From the NCBI RefSeq assembly GCF_030063335.1, contig NZ_JASISW010000012.1:62001-126000 (forward strand): a stretch of DNA of 64,000 bases. The letters run 5' to 3'. Within the stretch, counting starts at the first letter, position 1, and each line of letters begins with the position of its first letter. This stretch comes from Rhodococcus sp. G-MC3. Its GTDB lineage: Bacteria; Actinomycetota; Actinomycetes; Mycobacteriales; Mycobacteriaceae. The translations under genes and the position numbers were made by a program. The notes under the pieces were generated by a model. The model saw only the letters and a list, made by a program, of their open reading frames with translations, ran no database searches and had not been told where the DNA came from. Of this stretch, positions 42,327-50,753 are shown one piece after another.

Positions 42327-43139
42327 TCAGTGCATTCTCTGCCCCAGTGGTTGGTCGCAGAACGCTCCGCCGACCCGCTGGAGGATCGGATCCGAAAAGC
42401 TCCACTCGTGCGCGGCGAGGAATTCCTCGGCGAACTGCTCGGCATCGTCGCGCGGCTCGTACCCGATTGCGGCACCCTCGGCGCCCGACCACCAGGCACG
42501 CGAGTTCTTCGAGATCCCCCAGACGGTGTGGAATCCCTTTGCGCTGTCGGACAGTGACGCCTCGATGAGGCGCGCGGTATCGGCGGGCGACATCCAGCTG
42601 GCGAGGCCCCGGTAGTTCGGCGGCTTCTCGAAGCTCGATCCGATGCGAAGGTTGACGACGTCGATACCGAAGCGGTCGTGGTACAGCCGTCCGAGCGCCT
42701 CGACTGCAGCTTTCGACCAGCCGTAGAAGCCGTCGGGACGCGGGGCGACGTCGCCGGCAAGCGGTTCGCCACCTGCCTCGTCGTGCGTCCAGAATCCAAC
42801 GGCATGGTTGCTCGACGCGGCGACGACGCGGGTGACCCCGTGGGCGATTGCGGCGTCGAAGATCGCTTGGGTGCCGTCGACGTTGATCGACAAGATGTTG
42901 GCCCACGAGTCCTCAGTGCTCAACCCGCCGAGGTGCAGGATTGCGTCGACCCCCTCGACTGCGGCGGCCAGAGCAGCGCGGTCGGTGACGGAGCCCTGGA
43001 CGAACTCTTCGGTGTCGCCGTCGAGGTCGGTGATCTCGGCGATGTCGAACAGTCGCAGCGTACGGTCCGGGCGACGCAGCAAGGGCCGCAGCATCTTTCC
43101 CATATTGCCGGCGGCGCCGGTGATCAACAGTCGTGTCAT
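42327..43139 (-). CDS. udh: Uronate dehydrogenase
   Basis: This 270-residue NAD-dependent SDR has GAAGNMG at residues 8-14, Ser110 in ASSNHAVGF, and Tyr139/Lys143 (YGWSK). The LHLGGLS segment, ASSNH and the LRIGSSFEKPPNYRGLASWMSPAD region match Agrobacterium uronate dehydrogenase as remembered. It oxidises D-glucuronate or D-galacturonate to the aldarolactone, which opens to glucarate or galactarate and so feeds the dehydratases here. It is divergent from the ABC ATPase gene, with two palindromes between them. Confidence 0.9.
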   Translation of the reverse strand: MTRLLITGAAGNMGKMLRPLLRRPDRTLRLFDIAEITDLDGDTEEFVQGSVTDRAALAAAVEGVDAILHLGGLSTEDSWANILSINVDGTQAIFDAAIAHGVTRVVAASSNHAVGFWTHDEAGGEPLAGDVAPRPDGFYGWSKAAVEALGRLYHDRFGIDVVNLRIGSSFEKPPNYRGLASWMSPADTARLIEASLSDSAKGFHTVWGISKNSRAWWSGAEGAAIGYEPRDDAEQFAEEFLAAHEWSFSDPILQRVGGAFCDQPLGQRMH

Positions 43140-43193
43140 GTTCGCTCGTTTCTCTTCGCAGAATCTCTTGTGCTGCGGATCACGTTAGTACAT

Positions 43194-43240
43194 ACTTCGA
43201 AATGAAGTCACCATCTTGACTCACATTCACATACATGAAC
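43194..43240. promoter_or_regulatory. Two palindromes between udh and the sugar ABC ATPase gene
   Basis: ACTTCGAAATGAAGT (43194-43208) has perfect ACTTC/GAAGT arms. ATTCACATACATGAAC (43225-43240) matches the 39929 site at thirteen of sixteen bases. Both lie in the shared 164-bp divergent region and are good operator candidates for an IclR or GntR protein. Confidence 0.5.
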
Positions 43241-43303
43241 TTTACGTTCGAACTCCCACTCGGATCGTCCGGCACGTTCCTGCCGGTGAAGGAGACACCC
43301 ATC

Positions 43304-44383
43304 ATGGCAACCGTTGCGTTCCAGAACGTCACCAAGCTCTTTCCCGGAGGCGACAAGGCAGCCGTCGACAGCCTCGACCTCGCGATCGAGGATGGCGAAT
43401 TCCTCGTCCTCGTCGGTCCGTCGGGCTGCGGCAAATCCACTTCGCTCCGCATGCTTGCGGGCCTCGAAGACGTCGACCGCGGCGCCATCACCATCGGCGG
43501 CGAGGACGTCACCGACTTCCAACCCAAAGATCGCGACATCGCGATGGTGTTCCAGAACTACGCCCTCTACCCGCACATGACAGTCGGCGAGAACATGGGA
43601 TTCGGCCTGCGTATCGCCGGTGAGGACAAGTCGGAGATCAAACGCCGAGTGGAGGACGCCGCCAAGATCCTCGACCTCACCAAGTTCCTGGACCGCAAGC
43701 CCAAAGCGCTGTCCGGCGGTCAGCGTCAGCGTGTTGCCATGGGCCGTGCCATCGTCCGCAAGCCGCAGGTCTTCTTGATGGACGAGCCACTGTCCAACCT
43801 CGACGCCAAATTGCGCGTTCAGACACGTGCGCAGATCTCGGCACTCCAGCGTCGCCTCGCGACCACCACCGTCTACGTCACGCACGACCAGGTCGAGGCC
43901 ATGACGATGGGTGATCGCGTGGCCGTTCTCAAGGATGGAGTGCTGCAGCAGTGCGACACCCCGCGCCGCATGTACGAGCATCCCAACAATGTCTTCGTCG
44001 CCGGCTTCATCGGATCACCCGCGATGAATCTGCTCGAACTGCCGTTGGTCGACGGTGGAGTGCGATTCGGCGGTCAGGTTGTCCCCGTTCCGCGATCGGC
44101 CGTCGCCGGCATCGGTGAAAGTTCGGTGACGCTCGGTGTTCGCCCCGAGGACCTCGCGATCACCACCGGGGAAGGCCTCGAGGTCACCATCGACGTCGTC
44201 GAGGAACTCGGCGCCGACGCCTACGTGTACGGCCAGGCCGATATCAACGGCATCAAACAGCCCATCGTTGTGCGCGCCGACGGCCGCACTCCTCCTCGGC
44301 GCGGCGAGACAGTGACACTGTCCTACGCCGCCGAGCGCACTCACTTATTCGGAATCGTCACCGGTGAACGACTTGTCGACTAG
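43304..44383 (+). CDS. Sugar ABC transporter ATPase (MsmK/UgpC type), orphan
   Basis: This 359-residue ATPase has Walker A GPSGCGKST, signature LSGGQRQRVAMGRAIV, Walker B VFLMDEPLSNLDAK, His loop VTHDQVEAMTMGD, and the C-terminal regulatory OB-like domain of the MalK/UgpC type. No permease gene is adjacent. The most likely partner is the sugar permease pair at 37.9-39.7 kb, which lacks an ATPase and shares the candidate operator upstream. The start at ATG 43304 has AAGGAG; the frame from 43235 is longer but unsupported. Confidence 0.9.
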   Translation: MATVAFQNVTKLFPGGDKAAVDSLDLAIEDGEFLVLVGPSGCGKSTSLRMLAGLEDVDRGAITIGGEDVTDFQPKDRDIAMVFQNYALYPHMTVGENMGFGLRIAGEDKSEIKRRVEDAAKILDLTKFLDRKPKALSGGQRQRVAMGRAIVRKPQVFLMDEPLSNLDAKLRVQTRAQISALQRRLATTTVYVTHDQVEAMTMGDRVAVLKDGVLQQCDTPRRMYEHPNNVFVAGFIGSPAMNLLELPLVDGGVRFGGQVVPVPRSAVAGIGESSVTLGVRPEDLAITTGEGLEVTIDVVEELGADAYVYGQADINGIKQPIVVRADGRTPPRRGETVTLSYAAERTHLFGIVTGERLVD

Positions 44384-44406
44384 GAGCCCGGTCGTGCCCC
44401 TCGGTC

Positions 44407-44472
44407 GATGCAGTTCAGGTATCAGCGGATGCACAATTGGTGTTGGACCTGAATTGATCGGAGGAATACCGT
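44407..44472 (+). promoter_or_regulatory. Composite LysR-box promoter, copy 5 (galactarate dehydratase)
   Basis: The order is GATGC-N7-GTATC (44407-44423), 19 bases, TTGGAC (44443-44448), 18 bases, TACCGT (44467-44472). Next to the box, GGATGCACAA is shared with copy 1 at the same position, so the conserved region is longer than the palindrome. Confidence 0.78.
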
Positions 44473-44515
44473 GTGAGGTAGCGCACCAACACCGTTGATC
44501 AAGGGAGACTGAGCA

Positions 44516-45751
44516 GTGTCCACCTCTTTCCGTCCACCTGCTGTGGAAACCGCCGCGAGCTCGAAGCCGACAAGCGGGTTGACTGCACCCGACGCCGCGA
44601 TCAAGGCACTCGCTGCCGGGGACGCGACGATCGATCGCATTGCTCACGTGAAGCTGTCGTCGATCACGCTCCCGCTGAAGAACCCGATCAGCGATGCCAA
44701 GGTGTTGACCGGCCGCCAGAAACCGATGATCGAGGTCGCGTTCCTGTTCGCCGAGATCCGCACCGAGCAGGGCCACGAAGGCATCGGCTTCAGCTACTCC
44801 AAGCGCGCGGGCGGGCCGGCCCAGTTCGCTCATGCTCAGGAGATCGCCCCGGTTCTCATCGGCGAGGATCCCAACGACATCGGCAAGATCTGGACCAAGC
44901 TGCAATGGGCAGGCGCATCTGTCGGCCGCAGCGGCGTCGCGACGCAGGCCATCGCCGCCATCGACATCGCATTGTGGGACCTCAAGGCCAAGCGTGCGCA
45001 GTTGCCGCTGGCCAAGCTCATCGGTTCGACCCGCGACTCGGTTCAGACTTACAACACCTCGGGCGGATTCCTGCACACGCCGATCGAAGAGGTACTCGAC
45101 AATGCGACGGCATCACTCGCCGCGGGTATCGGCGGCATCAAGATCAAAGTGGGACAACCGGATTGGCGTACCGACATTGCACGCGTCACCGCTGTGCGTG
45201 AGCGCCTCGGCGACGACGTGCCGCTGATGGTCGACGCCAACCAGCAATGGGATCGCCCCACCGCCAACCGTATGTGCCGCATTCTCGAGCAGTTCGACCT
45301 CGTGTGGATCGAGGAACCACTCGACGCGTACGACGCCGAGGGGCATGCGATGCTCGCCACCAACTTCGACACCTCGATTGCGACGGGTGAGATGCTGGCC
45401 AGCGTCGGCGAGCACGTGCGGCTCATCGAGGCCGGATCCGTCGACATCCTGCAGCCCGACGCCCCGCGCATCGGCGGCATCACGCAGTTCCTAAAGCTTG
45501 CAGCGCTCGCGGAGCACAAGAATCTGCAGCTCGCACCGCACTTCGCGATGGAGATCCACCTGCACCTGGCGGCGGTCTACCCGCTGCAGACGTGGGTCGA
45601 GCACTTCGACTGGCTCGACCCGCTATTCAACGAGCACCTCGAAACCCGTGACGGCAGAATGCATCTCTCGGATCGCCCGGGCCTGGGCTTCACGCTGAGC
45701 GAGCAGGCCGCGGACTGGACGGTCGGGACGGCGAGCTTCGCCCGCACGTGA
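44516..45751 (+). CDS. L-talarate/galactarate dehydratase
   Basis: This 411-residue enolase-superfamily enzyme matches Salmonella TalrD/GalrD from memory over most of its length: SDAKVLTGRQKP, SYSKRAGG, WAGASVGRSG, QTYNTSGGFLHTP, ANQQWDR and APHFAMEIHLHL. Active-site residues fit Lys209-x-Lys211, Asp240, Glu266, Glu292 and His342. It dehydrates galactarate (and epimerises or dehydrates L-talarate) to 5-keto-4-deoxyglucarate. It starts at a GTG with GGGAG upstream. Its stop codon lies inside a 40-bp palindromic repeat. Confidence 0.92.
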   Translation: MSTSFRPPAVETAASSKPTSGLTAPDAAIKALAAGDATIDRIAHVKLSSITLPLKNPISDAKVLTGRQKPMIEVAFLFAEIRTEQGHEGIGFSYSKRAGGPAQFAHAQEIAPVLIGEDPNDIGKIWTKLQWAGASVGRSGVATQAIAAIDIALWDLKAKRAQLPLAKLIGSTRDSVQTYNTSGGFLHTPIEEVLDNATASLAAGIGGIKIKVGQPDWRTDIARVTAVRERLGDDVPLMVDANQQWDRPTANRMCRILEQFDLVWIEEPLDAYDAEGHAMLATNFDTSIATGEMLASVGEHVRLIEAGSVDILQPDAPRIGGITQFLKLAALAEHKNLQLAPHFAMEIHLHLAAVYPLQTWVEHFDWLDPLFNEHLETRDGRMHLSDRPGLGFTLSEQAADWTVGTASFART

Positions 45752-45787
45752 GCGGAAATACGTCCCCTGCAACGTATTTCCACTCAC
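45748..45787. repeat. 40-bp palindromic repeat, copy 2, supplying both stop codons
   Basis: This copy begins GTGAGCG and ends CACTCAC, with 16-base arms that pair with one G-T mismatch. The galactarate dehydratase gene ends at TGA 45749-45751 in the left arm. The convergent mannitol dehydrogenase gene ends at the mirrored TGA (45786-45784) in the right arm. The palindrome therefore provides both stops and probably the shared terminator. Confidence 0.85.
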
Positions 45788-47247
45788 AGGGCGCGGAGCG
45801 TCCCCCGCGCACCGTTCTCGTGCAATGACGCCAACTGCTTCGTGTACTCGGCGACGAACCGCTCGTTGTCGATCAGGTCGCCGAACACGCTGCGGTTGGC
45901 GATGAACGCCGTCGGATCGTCCTTCTGCTTCTGAGCGATCGGGACGAGTGTGTCTTTCAGCTGATCGACGATCTCGATCGGTTCACCCTGCTCGTCGATG
46001 CCCTCGGCGTAGCGGGCCCAACTCGCCACGACGGCGGTGGACAGTACGATCTCGCCGCCGCTGTCGAGGTTCATGCGAATCACGGGCAAGAGCCACTTGG
46101 GAATTCGGTCCGAGGACTCCGCGCAGAGTCGCGCTACGGTGTCGCGGATCTCCGGGTTCGAGAACCGCTCGATCAGCGTCTTCTTGTAGTCGCCGAGGTC
46201 GATTCCCGGCACGGGTTGCAGCGTCGGGGTTGCCTCGTTGTCCATGTATGCCAACAGGAATGTGGCGAACAACGGATCTTGCGCAACCTCGTGCACCAAC
46301 CGATACCCGCTGAGGTAGCCGAAGTAGCAGAGAGCTTGGTGGCTGGCATTGAGTAACCGCAGCTTCATCAACTCGTACGGCGTCACATCGTCCACCACCT
46401 GTACGCCGACGTCTTCGAACGGCGGCCTGCCGAGGGTGAAATTGTCCTCGAGCACCCACTGCGTGAAGGGCTCGGCCGCGACCGGCCATTGATCGTCGAT
46501 CGCGTACCGCTCCGAAAGTCCCTGCACCACCTCAGGTGTGGTCACGGGCGTGATGCGATCGACCATCGAGTTGGGAAACGCTCCCTCGGCGGTGAGCCAG
46601 TCTGCCAACGACGGGTCCTTCAGGCGCGCGAACGTCGTGAACGTCGACTGTGCCATGTGGCCGTTGCCCTCGATGTTGTCGCACGACATGATCGTGAACG
46701 GTTTCAGTCCCCGATCCTTGCGGCGCGCAAGAGCTTCGGTGACCAGACCGAACGTGGTGGCAGGCGTCGCGCCGTCGACCAGGTCGGCGACGATGGCAGG
46801 GTTCTCGGCGTCGAACTCGCCCGTCGTCGCCGAGAAGTTGTAACCGCCCTCGGTGATGGTGAGCGAGACGATCCTCGTCGTCTCCGCTGCCATCTTCTCG
46901 ATGACGGCCTCGGCGTTGTCCGGCGCGAACAGATATTCGACGATCGAGCCGATCACACGGGTGTCCCAGGTTCCGTCGGAATGCTTGAGCGCCAACGTGT
47001 AGAGGCAGTTCTGTGCCTCCATGACATCTTTCATTCGTCGGTCGTGTTCGAGAACTCCAACCCCACAGATGCCCCAGTCCGACACCTCGCCCTGCTGCAA
47101 CAACCGGTCGACATACATGGCCTGGTGTGCGCGGTGGAATCCGCCGACGCCGAAGTGGACGATGCCGACGGTCACGTCGGAGCGATCGTAAGTGGGTACC
47201 TCGACGTCTTCGATGAAGTCGTCGAGGGTGTGTGCGTTCAACTTCAT
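45784..47247 (-). CDS. Mannitol 2-dehydrogenase family polyol dehydrogenase
   Basis: This 487-residue long-chain polyol dehydrogenase has the N-terminal GIVHFGVGGFHRAHQAMY NAD-binding segment, and the catalytic Lys in ELMKLRLLNASHQALCYFGYLSG. Family members oxidise D-mannitol to fructose, D-arabitol to xylulose, or D-sorbitol to L-sorbose or fructose. It is encoded with a zinc polyol dehydrogenase (ATGA overlap) and near a polyol ABC importer. Xylulokinase in the window fits D-arabitol use; no fructokinase is visible. The open frame upstream of 47247 is the shadow of the next gene. Confidence 0.9.
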   Translation of the reverse strand: MKLNAHTLDDFIEDVEVPTYDRSDVTVGIVHFGVGGFHRAHQAMYVDRLLQQGEVSDWGICGVGVLEHDRRMKDVMEAQNCLYTLALKHSDGTWDTRVIGSIVEYLFAPDNAEAVIEKMAAETTRIVSLTITEGGYNFSATTGEFDAENPAIVADLVDGATPATTFGLVTEALARRKDRGLKPFTIMSCDNIEGNGHMAQSTFTTFARLKDPSLADWLTAEGAFPNSMVDRITPVTTPEVVQGLSERYAIDDQWPVAAEPFTQWVLEDNFTLGRPPFEDVGVQVVDDVTPYELMKLRLLNASHQALCYFGYLSGYRLVHEVAQDPLFATFLLAYMDNEATPTLQPVPGIDLGDYKKTLIERFSNPEIRDTVARLCAESSDRIPKWLLPVIRMNLDSGGEIVLSTAVVASWARYAEGIDEQGEPIEIVDQLKDTLVPIAQKQKDDPTAFIANRSVFGDLIDNERFVAEYTKQLASLHENGARGTLRAL

Positions 47248-48266
47248 GCGTTCGTCTCCTTCTTCAAGCCCGGGATCACCACGGCTTTGATGCTTCCGGC
47301 TACTTTGTCTGCGTTCAAGGCATCCTCGACGCCATCGAGTCCGAATCGAGCCGTCACCATCGAATCGAGGTCGACGAGACCGGCGAGGACGAGCTCGCGA
47401 GCCGTCGGCCACGTGTTGGCATAGCGAAACACGCCGGTCAGGACGAGTTCGCGGTTCTGGATGAGCGAGATCGGCACGGCGTAATCGGACGCGCCCATTC
47501 CCACCAGAACGACGGTACCGCCCGGCCGCACCGCATGAATTCCGTCGACGACGGCCCGCGCGGCACCGGACGCGTCGATGAATGCGTCGACTTCCAGTGC
47601 CCGCACGTCGTCGACGGCCGGATCGATCACCTGGGTTGCACCGAACGTTGCTGCGTTGACTCGACGTGATTCGTCGATGTCGCTCACGATGACTGTCGTC
47701 GCGCCGAATGCTCGCGCAACCTGCGCGGTGACCAGTCCGACCGGGCCTGCGCCCGTGATCAACACGCTCGAGCCGGGTGTGATGCGGGCCTTGCGCGCCG
47801 ATGCGATGCCCACCGACAGCGGTTCGAACAGGGCAGCTGCCTCGTCGGAGATCTCGTCGGGAACCGAATGCGCGAACACCGATTGGATCAGCACGTACTC
47901 TGCCAGCGCACCGTCGATGGGCGGTGTCGCGAAGAATTCCATTGCCGGGCACAGGTTGTAGCGGCCGGCTCTGGACTGGGCGCTGGTCGGGTCGGGACGC
48001 TGCGGCTCGACGGAGACTCGCTGCCCGATGCGCGTGTCGGCGACGCCCGAACCCACGGCGACGACGACTCCGGCGGCTTCGTGACCGAGCACGAGTGGGC
48101 CACCCACGACGTGATCGCCGATGCGTCCCTCGCGGTAGTAGTGCGCATCGGATCCGCAGACACCGACCGCAGTGACTCGGACCAGAACCTCGTCGGCCGC
48201 AGGCGTCGGGACGGGTCGTTCCTCCAAGCGGATCTCGTGGGGACCTGTGAGAACGCTCGCCTGCAT
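47244..48266 (-). CDS. Zinc-dependent polyol dehydrogenase (sorbitol/xylitol dehydrogenase type)
   Basis: This medium-chain dehydrogenase is 340 residues from the ATG at 48266 (MQASVLTGPHEIRLEERPVP). Catalytic zinc ligands are Cys37 (GVCGSDAHYY), His62 and Glu63 (GHEAAG). The Rossmann motif is GAGPVGLV. The structural-zinc Cys cluster of alcohol dehydrogenases is largely absent, as in some sorbitol dehydrogenases. It would oxidise sorbitol, xylitol or arabitol with NAD. A GTG at 48314 could extend the N-terminus by 16 residues. It shares a divergent region with the SorC-type regulator. Confidence 0.85.
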   Translation of the reverse strand: MQASVLTGPHEIRLEERPVPTPAADEVLVRVTAVGVCGSDAHYYREGRIGDHVVGGPLVLGHEAAGVVVAVGSGVADTRIGQRVSVEPQRPDPTSAQSRAGRYNLCPAMEFFATPPIDGALAEYVLIQSVFAHSVPDEISDEAAALFEPLSVGIASARKARITPGSSVLITGAGPVGLVTAQVARAFGATTVIVSDIDESRRVNAATFGATQVIDPAVDDVRALEVDAFIDASGAARAVVDGIHAVRPGGTVVLVGMGASDYAVPISLIQNRELVLTGVFRYANTWPTARELVLAGLVDLDSMVTARFGLDGVEDALNADKVAGSIKAVVIPGLKKETNA

Positions 48267-48349
48267 CGTCTGTGGCGGCGGCGACTCGCGAGAGGTGGGT
48301 GTTGTGTAGATCACACCTGAATGTTAGCTTAATGAGCAGAAGAACACAC

Positions 48350-48367
48350 TGTGAGCATATGCTCACA
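48350..48367. promoter_or_regulatory. Perfect 18-bp palindrome, likely SorC-type operator
   Basis: TGTGAGCATATGCTCACA is a perfect palindrome 16 bp upstream of the regulator start (48384) and 84 bp upstream of the divergent dehydrogenase start. Its symmetry and position make it the likely operator for the SorC/DeoR-type protein, controlling both directions. Confidence 0.65.
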
Positions 48368-48383
48368 CTCGACGAGGGGCGTC

Positions 48384-49394
48384 ATGACAACATCGGTTCC
48401 GGAGGTGCCGGACTCGCACCGCTCGTCCAAGTCGAGCGACGACCTGCGGCTCGCCCTACGCGCGGCGTCGATGTATCACCTCGAAGGCGCCACTCAGGCG
48501 CAGATCGCCGTCAAACTCGGTGTCTCACGCCCGACCGCAGGCCGGCTCATTGCCAGAGCGCGCACCCAGGGGCTCGTGACCATCGAGATTCATGTGCCCG
48601 ACGAGCTACAGGGCACCGTCCACGCCGATGTCGAGCGCGGGCTGGAAGAAATGTTCGGACTCACCGAGGCCCTCGTCGTTCCCGATGTCATCGACGGCAC
48701 CGACAACGGATACGGATCGCTCGGTCGCGCGGCGGGGGCGATGCTCTCGCGCCGACTGCAGGGCGCGGACACTGTGGGATTCACGTGGGGTCCGGAAACC
48801 GTCGCCGTCGCGCATTCGCTCAAGACTCGCGGCGCGCGTTGCGCTCAGGTAGTTCAACTCGACGGCTCGATGAGTTCGGCCGACTACCAAACTGGCGTGG
48901 AGTACACCCTCGGCCGCTGCGCCGACTACCTGCAGGCGAAACCGGTTCGGCTCAATGCACCGCTGTATGCCGATCCGGCGACAGTAACTGCCTTGCAGCA
49001 GGACTCGGTGATCTCGCGTGCCCTTCAAGCCGGGACCGAGGCCGATGTGATGATGTACGGCCTCGGTCCCGTTTCCACCTCCACGACGTTGTTCGAGGGC
49101 AGCTTCATCGATCTCGAGATTCTCGACGAACTGCAGCATTTGGGCGCAGTGGGAGAGATCGGAGGCAGGTTCTTCTCGGTTGACGGGACACCGACGGGTG
49201 GCTCGCTACCGGAGCGCACGGTATCGGTCGGACTCGATGCCATCCGCGACTGTGACCGAGCAATGTTGATCTCCGGTGGGGTCAAGAAGCACCAGGCAAT
49301 TCTCGGTGCATTACGCGGCGGCTTCGCTTCCGTTCTGGTTACCGACATCGAAAGTGCGCGCTGGCTGTTGGCGCAGACGAAGGAAGGAAGTTAA
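48384..49394 (+). CDS. SorC/DeoR-type sugar-responsive transcriptional regulator
   Basis: This 336-residue regulator has an N-terminal helix-turn-helix (about residues 30-60: YHLEGATQAQIAVKLGVSRPTAGRLI) and a C-terminal sugar-phosphate-binding domain of the SorC family (about 75-330), with GYGSLGRAAGAML and a GGVKKHQAILGALRGG phosphate-site segment near the end. It directly precedes the polyol ABC operon with no gap, so it is the first gene of that operon. The start at ATG 48384 has GAGGGG upstream; the frame begins at a GTG at 48351 inside the palindrome. The inducer is probably a polyol or sugar phosphate. Confidence 0.88.
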   Translation: MTTSVPEVPDSHRSSKSSDDLRLALRAASMYHLEGATQAQIAVKLGVSRPTAGRLIARARTQGLVTIEIHVPDELQGTVHADVERGLEEMFGLTEALVVPDVIDGTDNGYGSLGRAAGAMLSRRLQGADTVGFTWGPETVAVAHSLKTRGARCAQVVQLDGSMSSADYQTGVEYTLGRCADYLQAKPVRLNAPLYADPATVTALQQDSVISRALQAGTEADVMMYGLGPVSTSTTLFEGSFIDLEILDELQHLGAVGEIGGRFFSVDGTPTGGSLPERTVSVGLDAIRDCDRAMLISGGVKKHQAILGALRGGFASVLVTDIESARWLLAQTKEGS

Positions 49395-50753
49395 GTGAAG
49401 GTATTACCGAAAGTGGCCGTCGCGGCCTCGCTCGCGACGACCTTGGTTGTGTCCGGCTGCGCCGGCGCTGGTTCGATCGGGGGCAGCAGTGATGGCACGA
49501 CCATCACCGTCGCCATCGTGTCGAACTCGCAGATGACGGACGCGATTTCGCTCGCGCCCGCATTCGAGGCCGACAATCCCGGCATCAATCTGAAGTTCGT
49601 GTCGCTGTCCGAGAACGAAGCCCGTGCCAAGATCACCGCATCGGTCGCAACCGGTGGCGGTGAATTCGATGTGGTCATGATCAGTAACTTCGAGACGCCG
49701 CAGTGGGCCGCGAACGGCTGGCTCGACAACCTCTCCGAATATGCCGATGCCACGCCGGGTTACGACGAAGACGACTTCATCCCGACGCTCAAGGAATCGC
49801 TGTCCTACGACGGCAGCATGTATGCCGTGCCGTTCTACGGTGAGTCCTCGTTCCTGATGTACCGCAAGGACCTCATGGCGGCTGCCGGCATCGCGATGCC
49901 GGCAGAGCCGACGTGGGAGCAGGTCGCCGACGCCGCGGCCAAGCTCGACGATCCCGACGGCGGAGTTTCCGGTATCTGCCTGCGCGGAAAGCCCGGCTGG
50001 GGTGAGGTTCTGGCGCCGCTGGACACCGTCATCAACGCGTTCGGTGGCCGCTGGTTCGACGAGAACTGGAACGCACAGCTCGACAGCCCGCAGGTCGAGG
50101 CGGCCGTCCAGTTCTACGTGGACACCGTGCGCGAGCACGGCCAGGCCGGCGCTGCTACCAGTGGATTCAGCGAATGCGCCACGCAGCTCTCGCAGGGAAA
50201 CACCGCAATGTGGTACGACGCCACCTCCGCAGTCTCGGTTCTCGAAGACCCGACCGCCAGCAAAGTTGTCGGCAATATCGGTTATGCCAAGGCTCCGAGT
50301 GAAGTCAAGGGCGACAACGGCTGGTTGTACTCCTGGGCACTCGGCATCCCCACGACCTCGGAGCATCCCGACGATGCCTGGAAATTCGTCTCGTGGATGA
50401 CAAGCAAGGAGTACCTGAAGAAGGTCGGCAACGAACTGGGGTGGGAGCGTGTACCTCCCGGTAGCCGTCTCTCGACCTACGATATTCCCGAGTACAAGGA
50501 AGCAGCCGCGGCCTTCGGTCCGTTGACGCTCGAGTCCATCGAGGGCGCCGATCCGAAGAACCCGACGGTCGACCCGGTCCCATACACCGGAGTGCAGTTC
50601 CTGACGATCCCGGAGTTCCAGGACCTCGGCACACGCGTCAGTCAACAGGTCAGTGCAGCAGTGGCAGGACGAGTCAGCGTCCACGATGCGCTCGCACAAG
50701 CGCAGCAATACGCCGAAGTGGTCGGTAAGACGTATCAGGAGGGCCAGCGATGA
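49395..50753 (+). CDS. Polyol ABC transporter substrate-binding lipoprotein (SmoE/MtlE-like)
   Basis: This 452-residue binding protein starts at a GTG directly after the regulator stop codon. The signal peptide ends in the lipobox VSGC with Cys22. The mature part has the sorbitol/mannitol-binding family features, including VMISNFETPQWAANGWLDNL, VPFYGESSFLMYRKDLM and the GERVPPGSR-type C-terminal segment. It should deliver mannitol, sorbitol or arabitol to the permeases, whose genes follow with overlaps. Confidence 0.87.
   Translation: MKVLPKVAVAASLATTLVVSGCAGAGSIGGSSDGTTITVAIVSNSQMTDAISLAPAFEADNPGINLKFVSLSENEARAKITASVATGGGEFDVVMISNFETPQWAANGWLDNLSEYADATPGYDEDDFIPTLKESLSYDGSMYAVPFYGESSFLMYRKDLMAAAGIAMPAEPTWEQVADAAAKLDDPDGGVSGICLRGKPGWGEVLAPLDTVINAFGGRWFDENWNAQLDSPQVEAAVQFYVDTVREHGQAGAATSGFSECATQLSQGNTAMWYDATSAVSVLEDPTASKVVGNIGYAKAPSEVKGDNGWLYSWALGIPTTSEHPDDAWKFVSWMTSKEYLKKVGNELGWERVPPGSRLSTYDIPEYKEAAAAFGPLTLESIEGADPKNPTVDPVPYTGVQFLTIPEFQDLGTRVSQQVSAAVAGRVSVHDALAQAQQYAEVVGKTYQEGQR

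Noticed and set aside
49404-50708. Long minus-strand open frame opposite the polyol-binding protein
   Set aside because: Shadow frame of a well-supported gene; its composition is Arg/Asp-rich and without domains.
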